From Sphingomonas zeae (GTDB lineage Bacteria; Pseudomonadota; Alphaproteobacteria; Sphingomonadales; Sphingomonadaceae), in NCBI RefSeq assembly GCF_014197135.1, contig NZ_JACIFA010000012.1, forward strand, positions 36,402 through 100,401: a DNA stretch of 64,000 nucleotides. Direction: 5' to 3'. The translations under genes and the position numbers were made by a program. How positions within the stretch are numbered: position 1 is the stretch's first letter; every line of letters starts with the position of its first letter. Under the pieces are notes generated by a model. The model was not told the origin of the DNA and did no database searches. It saw only the letters and a program-made list of their open reading frames with translations. Below, one piece after another: positions 1-8,869 of the stretch.

Positions 1-651
1 GCCGACCCCGTCAATCACCACCGGCACGCCCGCGCCGCCGGTGATCTCGCGTACGCGGGCGGCGACATCCTCGGTCCGGTTGAGGATGACGTGATCGGCC
101 CCGGCCGTGCGCGCCTTCTCCGCCTTGGCCTCGGACCCGACGGTCGCGATCACCGTCGCACCGATCGCCTTGAGCCAGCCGACCGCGAGGTGCCCCACCC
201 CGCCCGCCGCCGCATGGACCAGAACGGTCCAGCCCGTCTGCACCTTCGCGCAATCCTCGATCAGGAAAGCGGTCGTCGCGCCTTTCAGCAGGATCGCCGC
301 CGCCGTCTGGTCATCGACATGATCGGGCAGCGGCACTAGCAGATCTGCCGCGACGTTGCGCGCCGTGGCATAGGCGCCGCGCGCCGGGCCGAACACGCCA
401 ACCCGGTCGCCGACCTTACAGTCGGTCACGCCCTCGCCCACCGCCTCGACCACGCCCGCCGCTTCCGAGCCCAGCTTGCCGGGCAGCTCGATCGGGTACA
501 GCCCGCTGCGGTGATAGGTGTCGATATAGTTCAGGCCGACCGCATGATGCCGCATCCGCACCTCACCCTTGGCGGGCGGCGGCAGTTGCTCGTCACGCCA
601 CTGGATGACCTCTGGCCCGCCGGTGCGGTCGATAAAGGCGGTCTTTTCCAT
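1..651 (-). CDS. qor: NAD(P)H:quinone oxidoreductase, zinc-independent MDR family (3' end cut by window)
   Basis: The reading frame begins at ATG 651 and runs off the left edge, so about 217 N-terminal residues are visible. The start (MEKTAFIDRTGGPEVIQW), the conserved GLNYIDTYHRSGLY stretch and the Rossmann dinucleotide motif AAAGGVGHLAVGWLKA fit the QorA-type reductase of the medium-chain dehydrogenase family. These enzymes reduce quinones with NADPH in the cytoplasm. No zinc-ligand cysteine cluster is visible, which fits the zinc-independent branch. It lies 37 bp upstream of the stop of tamB on the same strand but is probably a separate unit. Confidence 0.85.
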   Translation of the reverse strand, partial: MEKTAFIDRTGGPEVIQWRDEQLPPPAKGEVRMRHHAVGLNYIDTYHRSGLYPIELPGKLGSEAAGVVEAVGEGVTDCKVGDRVGVFGPARGAYATARNVAADLLVPLPDHVDDQTAAAILLKGATTAFLIEDCAKVQTGWTVLVHAAAGGVGHLAVGWLKAIGATVIATVGSEAKAEKARTAGADHVILNRTEDVAARVREITGGAGVPVVIDGVG

Positions 652-688
652 GGCTCTACTCCAGTTCGCGTTCGCGCGGGCCAACGCC

Positions 689-3600
689 TCAATAGTCCTT
701 GGATATCCGCACATTCACATTCTGCCGCCCCAAGGTCGAGATGCTGGACAACAGCGACAGCCAACGCGTCACCTGGAACTCGATCTGGGTCGCGGAATAG
801 CCCTGCCCGTCGGTGATGATCTCGGCATAGAAGCGCCGGGTGATGTATTTGCCTGCCGCGACCGAGGTGGCCCGCCCGATCTGAACGTCGGCGGGGAGCA
901 CGCGAAGCCGGTCCAGTCCCGCTGCCCGCCGCACCGCGTTGATCGGGTTCAGCCCACCCCCGCCATCCTGAAGCGCGGCAACGGCGGCGGCCAGTTGCAA
1001 CGCCTCGGGCGCGGACAGGCTGGCGATCGATGTACCGAACAGCAGACGCGATAGCAGTTCGTCATTGGGCAGAGCGGGCGTGCTGGAAAAGCCGATCTCG
1101 GGCTTCAGCGCGGTGCCGGTGACGCGGATCGTGGCGCTCAGCCCCTGCACATTCGCGTTGGCGGCGATGTCGAGCGCGGGGTTGGCGGGCACCTCTCCGC
1201 CGAAGCGGATGATGCCGCGCGCCAGATCGAACTCGCGGCCCGCAAATTCGTAATCGCCGCGGATCAGAGTCGCCTGGCCGGTGATCGCAGGATTGTCGGG
1301 CGTGCCGCCGATCTTCAGGTCGGCCGACCATTCGCTGTTCAGCCCCAGGCCGGACACGATCAGGCCGTTGGGCGCATGCGCCTTCACCGCCAGCGTCCAG
1401 GGCTTGCGCGGAACATCGTCCTCCTCGCCGCCGCCGGGGATATTGATCTCGCGGATGTTGAGCTGCGGCACGGCGGTCGCCGCCGAGGCCCGGCCGAGGC
1501 GATAGCGGCTGCGGTTGAGCACCACATCGCCGCCGATCGTGCCGCCCGCGCCATCGGAATGGAAAGTCAGCGGCCCCGTCACGGTCGCACCAATATCGTC
1601 GCGCGCGATCATCACCGCGTTGCTGGCGTTGAGCGACAGGTCGAGCCCGACGCCCTTGGCGGCGGCGAAGTCGAACTGGCCGGTGCCGCTGACCCGGCCA
1701 TCCTTGCCCGCCTGTGCGACGAAGCGGTCGATGACCAGCCGCGATCCGCCGAACCGGCCGGTTGCCTGCACATCGGTCAGAACGGTGCCGGTCGTGGCAC
1801 TCTCGATCCGCGCGCCGACGGCTTTTACCGCACCCCGGATGACCGGCTGGCTCAGCGATCCGGTCACGTCCGCGCCGATCGCGACGGGGCCGGACAGATC
1901 GAACATCTCGACGCTGGTCAGTCGCCACAGCGTGTCGGCAGGCCCGGCATAACGCAGCTGCGCGATCAGCCGCCCCGCCTGCATCCGGCTGGCCCAGTCC
2001 GCCGCGCCGCCTGGAACGATCAGCGCCTGGCCGCGCCCGATGATCTTGCCCCCCGACGCCATCACCGCGCGAACGCCCAGCCGGTCGGCGGACAGCACGC
2101 CCGCCACGCCCATGTCGATCGGGCGAGAGGTCAGGACCAGACCCGCACGGGTCAGCCCCCTTATGGTCAGGTCCGCCTTACCGGTCGGCGCGCCCGTCGC
2201 CTGCCGGATGGTGAGCGTGCCGGTCGCGGTGCCCCCCAGCCCCAACCCCGGATAGCCGATGTCGAGCACGGCCAGCGGCATCCGTGTCAGGCTGGCCTGT
2301 ATCTCCGTTGCGTCGGGATCGAACCGGCCCGCCAGCTTCGCCTCGCCGCCCGCAAAGCTCAACCGGGTCGGCGCCAGAACCCAACCATCGCCGTCACGGG
2401 TGATGATCGCAGGCGACAGCAATTGCAGCGGCCGCCGGTCGAGCGTGCCTTGCGCGGTGGTCGAGAAACGATCGGGCGAAACCTGCGTCACGGTCTGGAT
2501 CGAAAAGGCCCGACCCCGCGATCCCGAGATGCCGACCCGAACCTCGCCGGTGCCGCCGCGCATCCGGGCGGTGCCGTTCATCTGCGCGATGTGGAGCGCG
2601 CCGCGCCGCAGCCCTTGCGCATTCGCCGTCCCCTCGATCGAGGCCCCGGCGGGATCGAGCAGCGCGACCAGGTCGACCCGGCCCTGTCGGACGGTGACGC
2701 CCGAAATCTGCGCCTGCCGCGCGGCCAGGTGCGCCTCGATCCGCTGGACCTCACCGACCGGGCGGAACAGCAGCTCGCCCGACAGGCCGCCGCCGCCCAC
2801 GTCCAGCCGCCCGGCAAAGCTCCCCTGCACGACGTTGAGCGCGCCGGTCGCGCGCGCGCCTGCCACCAGCAGCGGCTGGATCTGGATCACCGCATCCTGC
2901 CCGCGCGGCAACAGGATCGCGCCGCTTGCCTGGAACGGCCCCAGCCGCGAGCCGCCTGCCGCGCGGAAGGCAAAACCCTGATCGGTCGGGTCGAGATGCG
3001 CGCGCACATCGCTCAGCCCCATCGCCGCATTGGGCGAGGCGAGCAGCAGGTCGAGCGTTGGCTTGTCGATCCGCCCGTCGAGCACCATCTGGACCGGGCC
3101 ATAACTGCGCTGCCGCCCGCCGCCGACGAAATGGAAAGTGCCGTCGCGCCGTCGGATCGCTTCGCCGGTCAGGCGGATGTCGGGACCGGTCAGGACCAGG
3201 TGGTGGAAGTGGAAGACGCCGTCCGTCCCCCGCTCCAGGTCGGTGGTCAGATGCGGCAATCCTCCCGCGAGCGAGCGCAGAAACGCATTGTCGAGCCGCC
3301 GGACCTGCGCTTCACCCCGCCCGACGACACGCGTGCCATGGCCGTTTGGACCTGGCACCGCAGTCAGCCGCGACTTTACATCGACGATGCCGAGACCTGG
3401 AATGAGGTAGCGCTGGAGCGCGCCGTCCAGCCCGACGTCATAACGCCCATTGGTCAGGTCGATGCGCAGGTTGAGCCGCCCCGCCAGCTTGTCGGAGCGC
3501 AGCACCAGCCCCTGCCCCATAATCTCACGCGGGGTGATACGCAGATCACCCGCCGCCGACAGCCGGTGCAAGATACCACCCGCCGCCTCGCCCACACCTG

Positions 3601-4843
3601 TCACGCGCGTCGCGGTGAAGCGCACGGGCAAGGTCAGCGGCCAGCCGCCCCGCAACCGTCCCTTGCCTGCTGCGACCGCCTGCTCGAACCCCGTCCGATC
3701 GAAGGCGAAGCGGGTCGCCGCCAGTTTATAGTCGAACGCCGCCCGGTCGAACGCGCCGTTCAGCCGCAGCGTCATGGCGATCGCCTGTCCGCTCATATTG
3801 CGGAACAGCGCCTCGGGCCGCAGCAGGCGGACGTCGACGCGCAGCCCCTCGAACCGGTTTGCACCCAGATCGACCACGCCGCGCGTTCGCACCCGCAGCG
3901 CGGGCGAGCGCAGCACCAGCGCGCCGTCCAGCCGCCGCGCGGCGAAGTCCGCTTGACCCGCGACGATGACCCGCGGCGCGGTCAGCCGCTGGAGGCGTCC
4001 GCGCAGCACCAGCGAGGGCGCCACCTGTCCCGACAGCGCATAGCGCCCCGCGCGCGCCGACAGACGCAGATCGACCGCCCGCTGCCCGCCGATCCGGCCG
4101 TTCGCCAGGCCATCCCAGCGCGACCAACGCCCTACCCCCGCGACGCTGAGCGAAACGGGTGCGCGGACGCCCACCGCCTTGGCGAGCACGCCGTCGCTTC
4201 CGCCCTGCGCCTCCACCGCCAGGTCGAAACGATCGTGATCGGGCCGGGCATCCAGGCGCAGGTGCAGCCGATCGGTTCCCGCAACCGCGCCATCAAGCGC
4301 GATGACCGCCCGACCGTCACGAATGTCCGCACGCCCGTCGACCTTCGCCACCCGTTCGCGGCCCAGCACGCGTGGGGCGAAGACCAGGCGATCGAGCCGC
4401 AGCCGGTCAATGCGGATGTCAAAATCGGGCAGGATCGGGGTCTGCCGCCCGGTCCGCCGGGTGTGGGGGACATGAAAGAGCGTCGCCCTCGCCGCCTCGA
4501 CCCGCCGAATGTCGAGCGTGCCGCGTGCCCAGTTCCACGGGCGCCAGTCCAGCCGTGCCTGCGGCACCTGTACGAGCAGCCCGTCCAGGTCGTAGACGCG
4601 CAGATCGACCAGCCGCATATCGGAGTAAAGCGAGCCGTCGATCCGCCCGACCGAGAAGCGCAGGCCGGTGTCGGTGCGGATGGTCGCGATCCGATCCGCG
4701 ACCCAGCGATGGCCGATCGACGTGTCGACGACACCCAAGGCGGCCAGCACGATGCCGATCAGCGCCGCCACCGCGATCGCGATCACCCGTCCCCAACGGA
4801 AACGCGGCCGGGCGGGCGGCGGGGTTTCCGTCTCGTAGCTCAA
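689..4843 (-). CDS. tamB: Translocation and assembly module protein TamB
   Basis: A 1384-residue protein with one N-terminal inner-membrane anchor (about residues 17-40, IAIAVAALIGIVLAALGVV) followed by a long beta-rich periplasmic region of repeated G/R-rich strands and a C-terminal DUF490/TamB domain (GKYITRRFYAEIITDG near the end). TamB spans the periplasm and works with TamA in inserting outer-membrane proteins and in phospholipid transport; that role is family knowledge. Its ATG overlaps the stop of tamA by 4 nt, so the two are translationally coupled. Length is typical. Confidence 0.93.
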   Translation of the reverse strand: MSYETETPPPARPRFRWGRVIAIAVAALIGIVLAALGVVDTSIGHRWVADRIATIRTDTGLRFSVGRIDGSLYSDMRLVDLRVYDLDGLLVQVPQARLDWRPWNWARGTLDIRRVEAARATLFHVPHTRRTGRQTPILPDFDIRIDRLRLDRLVFAPRVLGRERVAKVDGRADIRDGRAVIALDGAVAGTDRLHLRLDARPDHDRFDLAVEAQGGSDGVLAKAVGVRAPVSLSVAGVGRWSRWDGLANGRIGGQRAVDLRLSARAGRYALSGQVAPSLVLRGRLQRLTAPRVIVAGQADFAARRLDGALVLRSPALRVRTRGVVDLGANRFEGLRVDVRLLRPEALFRNMSGQAIAMTLRLNGAFDRAAFDYKLAATRFAFDRTGFEQAVAAGKGRLRGGWPLTLPVRFTATRVTGVGEAAGGILHRLSAAGDLRITPREIMGQGLVLRSDKLAGRLNLRIDLTNGRYDVGLDGALQRYLIPGLGIVDVKSRLTAVPGPNGHGTRVVGRGEAQVRRLDNAFLRSLAGGLPHLTTDLERGTDGVFHFHHLVLTGPDIRLTGEAIRRRDGTFHFVGGGRQRSYGPVQMVLDGRIDKPTLDLLLASPNAAMGLSDVRAHLDPTDQGFAFRAAGGSRLGPFQASGAILLPRGQDAVIQIQPLLVAGARATGALNVVQGSFAGRLDVGGGGLSGELLFRPVGEVQRIEAHLAARQAQISGVTVRQGRVDLVALLDPAGASIEGTANAQGLRRGALHIAQMNGTARMRGGTGEVRVGISGSRGRAFSIQTVTQVSPDRFSTTAQGTLDRRPLQLLSPAIITRDGDGWVLAPTRLSFAGGEAKLAGRFDPDATEIQASLTRMPLAVLDIGYPGLGLGGTATGTLTIRQATGAPTGKADLTIRGLTRAGLVLTSRPIDMGVAGVLSADRLGVRAVMASGGKIIGRGQALIVPGGAADWASRMQAGRLIAQLRYAGPADTLWRLTSVEMFDLSGPVAIGADVTGSLSQPVIRGAVKAVGARIESATTGTVLTDVQATGRFGGSRLVIDRFVAQAGKDGRVSGTGQFDFAAAKGVGLDLSLNASNAVMIARDDIGATVTGPLTFHSDGAGGTIGGDVVLNRSRYRLGRASAATAVPQLNIREINIPGGGEEDDVPRKPWTLAVKAHAPNGLIVSGLGLNSEWSADLKIGGTPDNPAITGQATLIRGDYEFAGREFDLARGIIRFGGEVPANPALDIAANANVQGLSATIRVTGTALKPEIGFSSTPALPNDELLSRLLFGTSIASLSAPEALQLAAAVAALQDGGGGLNPINAVRRAAGLDRLRVLPADVQIGRATSVAAGKYITRRFYAEIITDGQGYSATQIEFQVTRWLSLLSSISTLGRQNVNVRISKDY

Positions 4844-6843
4844 AAGGCCTGTCCCAGCGAGACATAGACCGCCACGCGGCTATCCCCCTTTTGCGGGTTT
4901 AGCGGCGTGCCGACATCCAGGCGGATCGGCCCGAAATTGGAATAATAGCGCACGCCCAGCCCGGTGCCGAACCGCAGGCCGGTCAGGCGCGGCAGCGGCG
5001 AGGTGGAGATGTTGCCTGCATCCAGAAAGGGCACGACGCCGAAATGGCCGAACGCCTTGACCCGCGCCTCGATCGAAAATTCCGCAAGGCTGCGCCCGCC
5101 GATCGGATCGTTGTTGGCGTCGCGCGGACCGATCGCCTGGAAACCATAGCCGCGCACCGAGGCGCCGCCGCCCGCATAGAAACGCCGCGACGGCGCAATC
5201 TGGTCGCGCGGCGCGCCCAGGATCGTCCCCAGCCGCGTCCGCGCCGCCAGCACCACCCGGTCGCCAAAGGGATGGTAGAGGCTGGCGTCGACCTGCGTCC
5301 GGGTATAGCCGAACACGCTGCCCTGCAGCGACACTTCGGGGCTGATCCGCCCGCCCAGCCGGAAGCCGCGCGTCGGATTCAGCAGATCGTCCGAGCCGTC
5401 GTAATTCAGGCTGGTCGGCAGGGCGCCGATGAAGAAGGTGCGACGGCGCGGCTGGCCGGTACTCTCGATCACGTCGCGCTCGTCCGAGGTCAGCAGCTCC
5501 GCGCCCAGCGACCAGGTCCAGGTCTTCTGGAAGAAGATGTTCGTCTGGCGCTCCAGCCCGCCCGATAGCGACAACGTCTTGGCCTCATAAGCGTCGCGCA
5601 GGATATGCGCGGCCGAGAATTGCGCGGTCAGTACCCGGTCGCGGCCCTGGAAATTGTTGCGACGAAAGACGATCGCGCCCAGCTGCTCGCGAGTGCCGAG
5701 CACGCTGCGGAGGGTCAGCGCGCCTTCGGGCGGAAACAGATTGCGGTCGGTCCAGTTGATCGTCGCGCTCGCCCCCTCGCCGGTGCCGTAACCCAGCTCG
5801 CCCGCGATGGTGTGCGGCGGCGCGGGCTCCAGCGCAACGGCGATGTTCACCGTCTCGGGCGTATCGCCGGGCACCGGCTTGACCTCGACCGACGAGACGA
5901 GCCCGGTCTGCACCAGCGCGCGGCGAAGATCGTCCGGCCCGGCGGAATCATAGGGCTGGCCGGGCGAGAACCGGGCGATCTCCTGCACATGCTTGGCGTC
6001 GAACAACTTATCGTTCGCCATGACGATCCGACCATAGCGGCGCGACGAGCCAGGATCGACCGACAGGTCCAGCGTCGCGGTGCGCGCGGCACGGTCGACC
6101 ACGATCTGCGGATCGCCGACCTTGGCGAAGGGAAAGCCCTCCTCGCCCACCACGCTCTTCAACCGCGCCTCGCCTGCGACGATATTGTCGGCATCGACCG
6201 GATCACCCGGCTTGATCCCGAACGCCTTTTCCAAAGGCGCGGCCTTGTCCCCTGCCGCCTTCACCCCGTTGAGCGTCACGCCCGCAAAGCGATAGAGATT
6301 GCCGGGTACCGCCTCCAGAACGACCATCGGCTGGTCGCCCGGCTCGATACGGGTCGTTACCTGCGCGTCATAATAGCCAGCCCCGCGCAGCAGGTTGGTC
6401 AGCAGGGCGGAATCTTCGCGTGCCCGGCGGTCGAGCTGTGCGGCGTTGGCGGGCTCGCCGTCATTGGCGTCGAGGGTGGAGAGTTGCTCGAAACGCTGGC
6501 GGACCAGATCGCCCGTGCCATCGATTCCCTCGATCCGCCAGCGATAGCGCCGCTCGGCCGCGGCATCGACGGTCGCGGTCATCGTCGCCACCGGATCGCC
6601 CGGCGCCGTCGCCAGATCGGGCCAGGCGACACCGATCTCGGGCAAGGGCGCCAGCGGAGCCGACGGGTCGAGCATGGTCGGATCGTCGGGCACTTCGCTG
6701 CCCGCTATGGTCTGCGTTGACGGTGGCGGAGCGGGGTTTGCGATCTGCGCAGCCGCAACGGCGGGCCAGCCCGCGCCGCCAAGACCCATTGCCAAGCATA
6801 TGATGGCGGCCGAGCGGCGCGGCCGCCCGACGCGGACCATCAT
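4840..6843 (-). CDS. tamA: Outer-membrane assembly factor TamA (Omp85 family)
   Basis: About 667 residues: a signal peptide ending near AVAAAQ, POTRA-type repeats (for example RYRWRIEGIDGTGDLVRQRF and YRFAGVTLNGV), and a C-terminal 16-stranded Omp85/D15 barrel with RGYGFQAIGPRD and a terminal Phe (VSLGQAF) as in BamA-dependent barrels. ATG 6843 is preferred because AGGGA sits about 8 nt upstream; an in-frame GTG at 6867 and a second ATG at 6840 are alternatives. The gene runs directly into tamB with a 4-nt overlap, as expected for the TAM complex. Confidence 0.92.
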   Translation of the reverse strand: MMVRVGRPRRSAAIICLAMGLGGAGWPAVAAAQIANPAPPPSTQTIAGSEVPDDPTMLDPSAPLAPLPEIGVAWPDLATAPGDPVATMTATVDAAAERRYRWRIEGIDGTGDLVRQRFEQLSTLDANDGEPANAAQLDRRAREDSALLTNLLRGAGYYDAQVTTRIEPGDQPMVVLEAVPGNLYRFAGVTLNGVKAAGDKAAPLEKAFGIKPGDPVDADNIVAGEARLKSVVGEEGFPFAKVGDPQIVVDRAARTATLDLSVDPGSSRRYGRIVMANDKLFDAKHVQEIARFSPGQPYDSAGPDDLRRALVQTGLVSSVEVKPVPGDTPETVNIAVALEPAPPHTIAGELGYGTGEGASATINWTDRNLFPPEGALTLRSVLGTREQLGAIVFRRNNFQGRDRVLTAQFSAAHILRDAYEAKTLSLSGGLERQTNIFFQKTWTWSLGAELLTSDERDVIESTGQPRRRTFFIGALPTSLNYDGSDDLLNPTRGFRLGGRISPEVSLQGSVFGYTRTQVDASLYHPFGDRVVLAARTRLGTILGAPRDQIAPSRRFYAGGGASVRGYGFQAIGPRDANNDPIGGRSLAEFSIEARVKAFGHFGVVPFLDAGNISTSPLPRLTGLRFGTGLGVRYYSNFGPIRLDVGTPLNPQKGDSRVAVYVSLGQAF

Positions 6844-6955
6844 GCGCCAATCCCTAGCCGCGCGCACGCGTCAGCGACACCCCCAAGCGCCATCATCTGG
6901 ACAGATTTGCCGATCCGATCGTCGCGAAGCATCGCAGGGTCGACAGGCACCCCGT

Positions 6956-7183
6956 TCAATGGACGGTGCCGGCCGCCTCGTTGCAAGAGAGCAGGTCGAT
7001 CAGCCGCTCGATCTGACGCCAGCGGCAGAAATGGATGTGATTGCCCAGATCGCGACTGCGGTCGGCGCGCGCCGCGGCCTCGCTGCCCGCTGCCTGGCCA
7101 TAGGTTTCCATCATCTCGGCCGCATCCGCCACGTCTCGATCGTTCAAAAATGGTGTAACATAGGCGTCGCGAAAATCGCGCAT
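6956..7183 (-). CDS. Small conserved hypothetical protein, 75 aa
   Basis: A hydrophilic protein starting MRDFRDAYVTPFLNDRDVAD with a basic, aromatic C-terminal half (NHIHFCRWRQIERLIDLLS). The composition looks like a real cytosolic protein, and I associate this pattern with sphingomonad genomes without knowing a function. It is flanked by tamA on the same strand and a divergent gene at 7325. No enzymatic motif is visible. Confidence 0.7.
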   Translation of the reverse strand: MRDFRDAYVTPFLNDRDVADAAEMMETYGQAAGSEAAARADRSRDLGNHIHFCRWRQIERLIDLLSCNEAAGTVH

Positions 7184-7324
7184 GGAAACTCCTCGAAGCC
7201 GCGCCGTGAAACCGGAGCCTCCCCTAAGCCGGGGTTATGAACTTAGCCACCCCCTTCCATGGTTAACCCGTTTTCGACCATAGACGGCTGGTCTCGCCGT
7301 TCGGCCCATGGCAGGACAGCCGCC

Positions 7325-7510
7325 ATGATCGAGCCCAAACGCCAGCGCCCGCCCCAGTCGTCCGTTCATGCGGGCGGCATCTTCATCGCGCTGGGCGTGA
7401 TCGGCGGCATCCTGGCGGGGCTGGCGACCGGCGAAGTCACCATGGGGGTACTAATCGGGCTGGCGATCGGGATCGTCGTGGCCCTGCTGATTTGGTGGCG
7501 GGGCCGATAG
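7325..7510 (+). CDS. Small membrane protein, 61 aa
   Basis: The frame from ATG 7325 (MIEPKRQRPPQSS) encodes two glycine-rich hydrophobic helices (about residues 16-33 and 38-56) ending in a basic WWRGR tail. The upstream in-frame ATG at 7259 would add an unlikely leader. It is probably a small inner-membrane protein; function unknown. Confidence 0.6.
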   Translation: MIEPKRQRPPQSSVHAGGIFIALGVIGGILAGLATGEVTMGVLIGLAIGIVVALLIWWRGR

Positions 7511-7547
7511 GAGACATTTTTCCCCTCGCCGGCGAGGAACATGCCAC

Positions 7548-8165
7548 TCAGCTCGGCAGCCGCATCTGCCACACTACGCGCCCGATCACCGCGATCGGCT
7601 CGTCCGGCACCGGCGGCGCGGCAGGATTGTCGCTGGTGACGACTAGACCCCGCTCCCCCTTCCGCACCCGCTTGACCATCAGCGCCCCCCCGATCCGGAT
7701 CACATAAAGCCCGCCCAGCGCGCCGGGTCGGATGTCGCGTTCATCGACCACCAGATGATCGCCCTCCAGCAAGCCCGGCGCCATCGAATCGCCGCGAACC
7801 CGGATCACCGAAGCCGCTCCCTCGCTCAAGCCCAACCGCCGGGCCAGGCCGCGATCGATGGCCTCGACGCCGATCATCACCTCGTCATCGACCGTTGCGC
7901 CCGGCCCCGCCGAGGCCGCGACCGCCAGCCGGGGCACCAGCATCGGCCCCATGGCGGGCAGAGCCCCCAGCCGCGTCTCGGGCACGCCGAAAAATTCGGC
8001 CAGCTGCCGCCGGTCGGCCTCGGCCAGGACGCGCGGCGTACCGCGTTGCACGAACTGCTGAAGATAGGCGTCGTTGCGCCCGAGCATCCGCGAGAGCGCC
8101 GCCAGACTCACCCCTGCCTTCGCGGCCAGCCCTTGTATCGCCGCCCTGATCTCCATGTCCGCCAT
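7548..8165 (-). CDS. HTH transcriptional regulator with S24 (LexA/CI-like) peptidase domain
   Basis: 205 residues. The N-terminal XRE-like HTH covers about residues 8-60 (LAAKAGVSLAALSRMLGR), and the S24 domain carries the nucleophile Ser in RGDSMAPGL and the general-base Lys in ALMVKRVRKG. Proteins of this layout are stress-responsive repressors that may self-cleave. It lies outside the prophage, so it is a host regulator. A short palindrome at 8182-8195 just upstream of its start is a candidate auto-operator. Confidence 0.85.
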   Translation of the reverse strand: MADMEIRAAIQGLAAKAGVSLAALSRMLGRNDAYLQQFVQRGTPRVLAEADRRQLAEFFGVPETRLGALPAMGPMLVPRLAVAASAGPGATVDDEVMIGVEAIDRGLARRLGLSEGAASVIRVRGDSMAPGLLEGDHLVVDERDIRPGALGGLYVIRIGGALMVKRVRKGERGLVVTSDNPAAPPVPDEPIAVIGRVVWQMRLPS

Positions 8166-8181
8166 GATCCGAATATAGGCA

Positions 8182-8195
8182 TAGGATTTTTCCTA
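8182..8195. promoter_or_regulatory. Palindrome TAGGA-TTTT-TCCTA, candidate operator
   Basis: A 5-bp-arm dyad lies 17 bp upstream of the S24 regulator start and within the divergent region facing the gene at 8262. The string ATTTTTCCT recurs at 8806-8814 upstream of the TonB receptor gene, so both may be bound by the same regulator. The site is inferred from symmetry only. Confidence 0.35.
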
Positions 8196-8261
8196 GACAA
8201 GTTGGAAATCAGAACAGATCATGAACATCAGCCTGAGAATCGGACTTTTGGGAGAACGTCC

Positions 8262-8438
8262 ATGGAATTGCTGGGAGCAATCGATCGCTATTTGAAAACC
8301 ACTCACATGCCTGAGACGAAGTTCGGGCGGCTGGCGGTCAATGACCCGCGGCTGGTCGGCGATTTGCGACGTGGGCGAGAGCCGGGTCCGGAAATGATCG
8401 CACGCGTCACCGCCTTCATCAAAGGACAGCACGCATGA
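8262..8438 (+). CDS. Small conserved hypothetical protein, 58 aa
   Basis: ATG 8262 is preceded by GGGAGAAC at good spacing. The protein (MELLGAIDRYLKTTHMPE...) has a helical, HTH-like look: TKFGRLAVNDPRLVGDL resembles the short lambda-repressor-like segment of small sphingomonad proteins. It overlaps the next gene by 4 nt (ATGA), so the two are coupled. It is divergent from the S24 regulator, which may control it. Confidence 0.6.
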   Translation: MELLGAIDRYLKTTHMPETKFGRLAVNDPRLVGDLRRGREPGPEMIARVTAFIKGQHA

Positions 8439-8794
8439 CCGCCTTTGTCCGGATCGACCACGCTTTGGCGTCGCGCACCGTGCTCCGCCATCGCCCCGCC
8501 GATCGCGGGGAACGGCTCGCCCGTGCGCTGGTCGCCCATGCGGCGCGGATGGGATGCACGGTACGATTGAGCGTGACCATGGTGGAACCCTGGTGCTCGG
8601 CGACCTTCAGCGGATCGGTGATCGTTCTGGCGCTGGACGCTTCCCCCGGCCCCGCTTCGTCCAATTGGCTTGCCAACCTGCCCGAGGCGGACATTCCGCT
8701 CGGCCGCGACCTGATCGCGGATATCGCGGTGGAGCCAGACGGAACGAGGCAACGCCTGCGCGTCCTGCTCTGTCTGGACGCGGCAGGCGGATGA
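8435..8794 (+). CDS. Hypothetical protein, 119 aa, coupled to the gene before it
   Basis: It starts MTAFVRIDHALASRTV on an ATGA overlap with the 58-aa gene. The centre (GCTVRLSVTMVEPWCSATFSG) is strand-forming and the rest is amphipathic. No family is recognised. Pairing with the preceding small gene suggests one two-gene unit of unknown role. Confidence 0.6.
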   Translation: MTAFVRIDHALASRTVLRHRPADRGERLARALVAHAARMGCTVRLSVTMVEPWCSATFSGSVIVLALDASPGPASSNWLANLPEADIPLGRDLIADIAVEPDGTRQRLRVLLCLDAAGG

Positions 8795-8819
8795 CAGACG
8801 CATGAATTTTTCCTTGATA

Positions 8820-8832
8820 TGTTGTAACAACA
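8820..8832. promoter_or_regulatory. Dyad TGTTG-TAA-CAACA upstream of TonB receptor, possible metal-regulator box
   Basis: This short inverted repeat lies about 38 bp upstream of the TonB receptor start. Zur boxes in related bacteria are AT-rich dyads of the GTTAT/ATAAC type; this one is only a loose match. Zinc control is therefore inferred mainly from the ZnuD-like receptor downstream. Confidence 0.3.
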
Positions 8833-8869
8833 CTGTAGTCGGCATGGCACCACAACCCGGAGCCTTTCC

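Noticed and set aside
1376..4867. Very long open frame on the plus strand opposite tamB
   Set aside because: It is a GC-rich shadow of tamB: composition is R/Q/A/P/H-rich, there is no domain pattern, and tamB itself is clear on the other strand.
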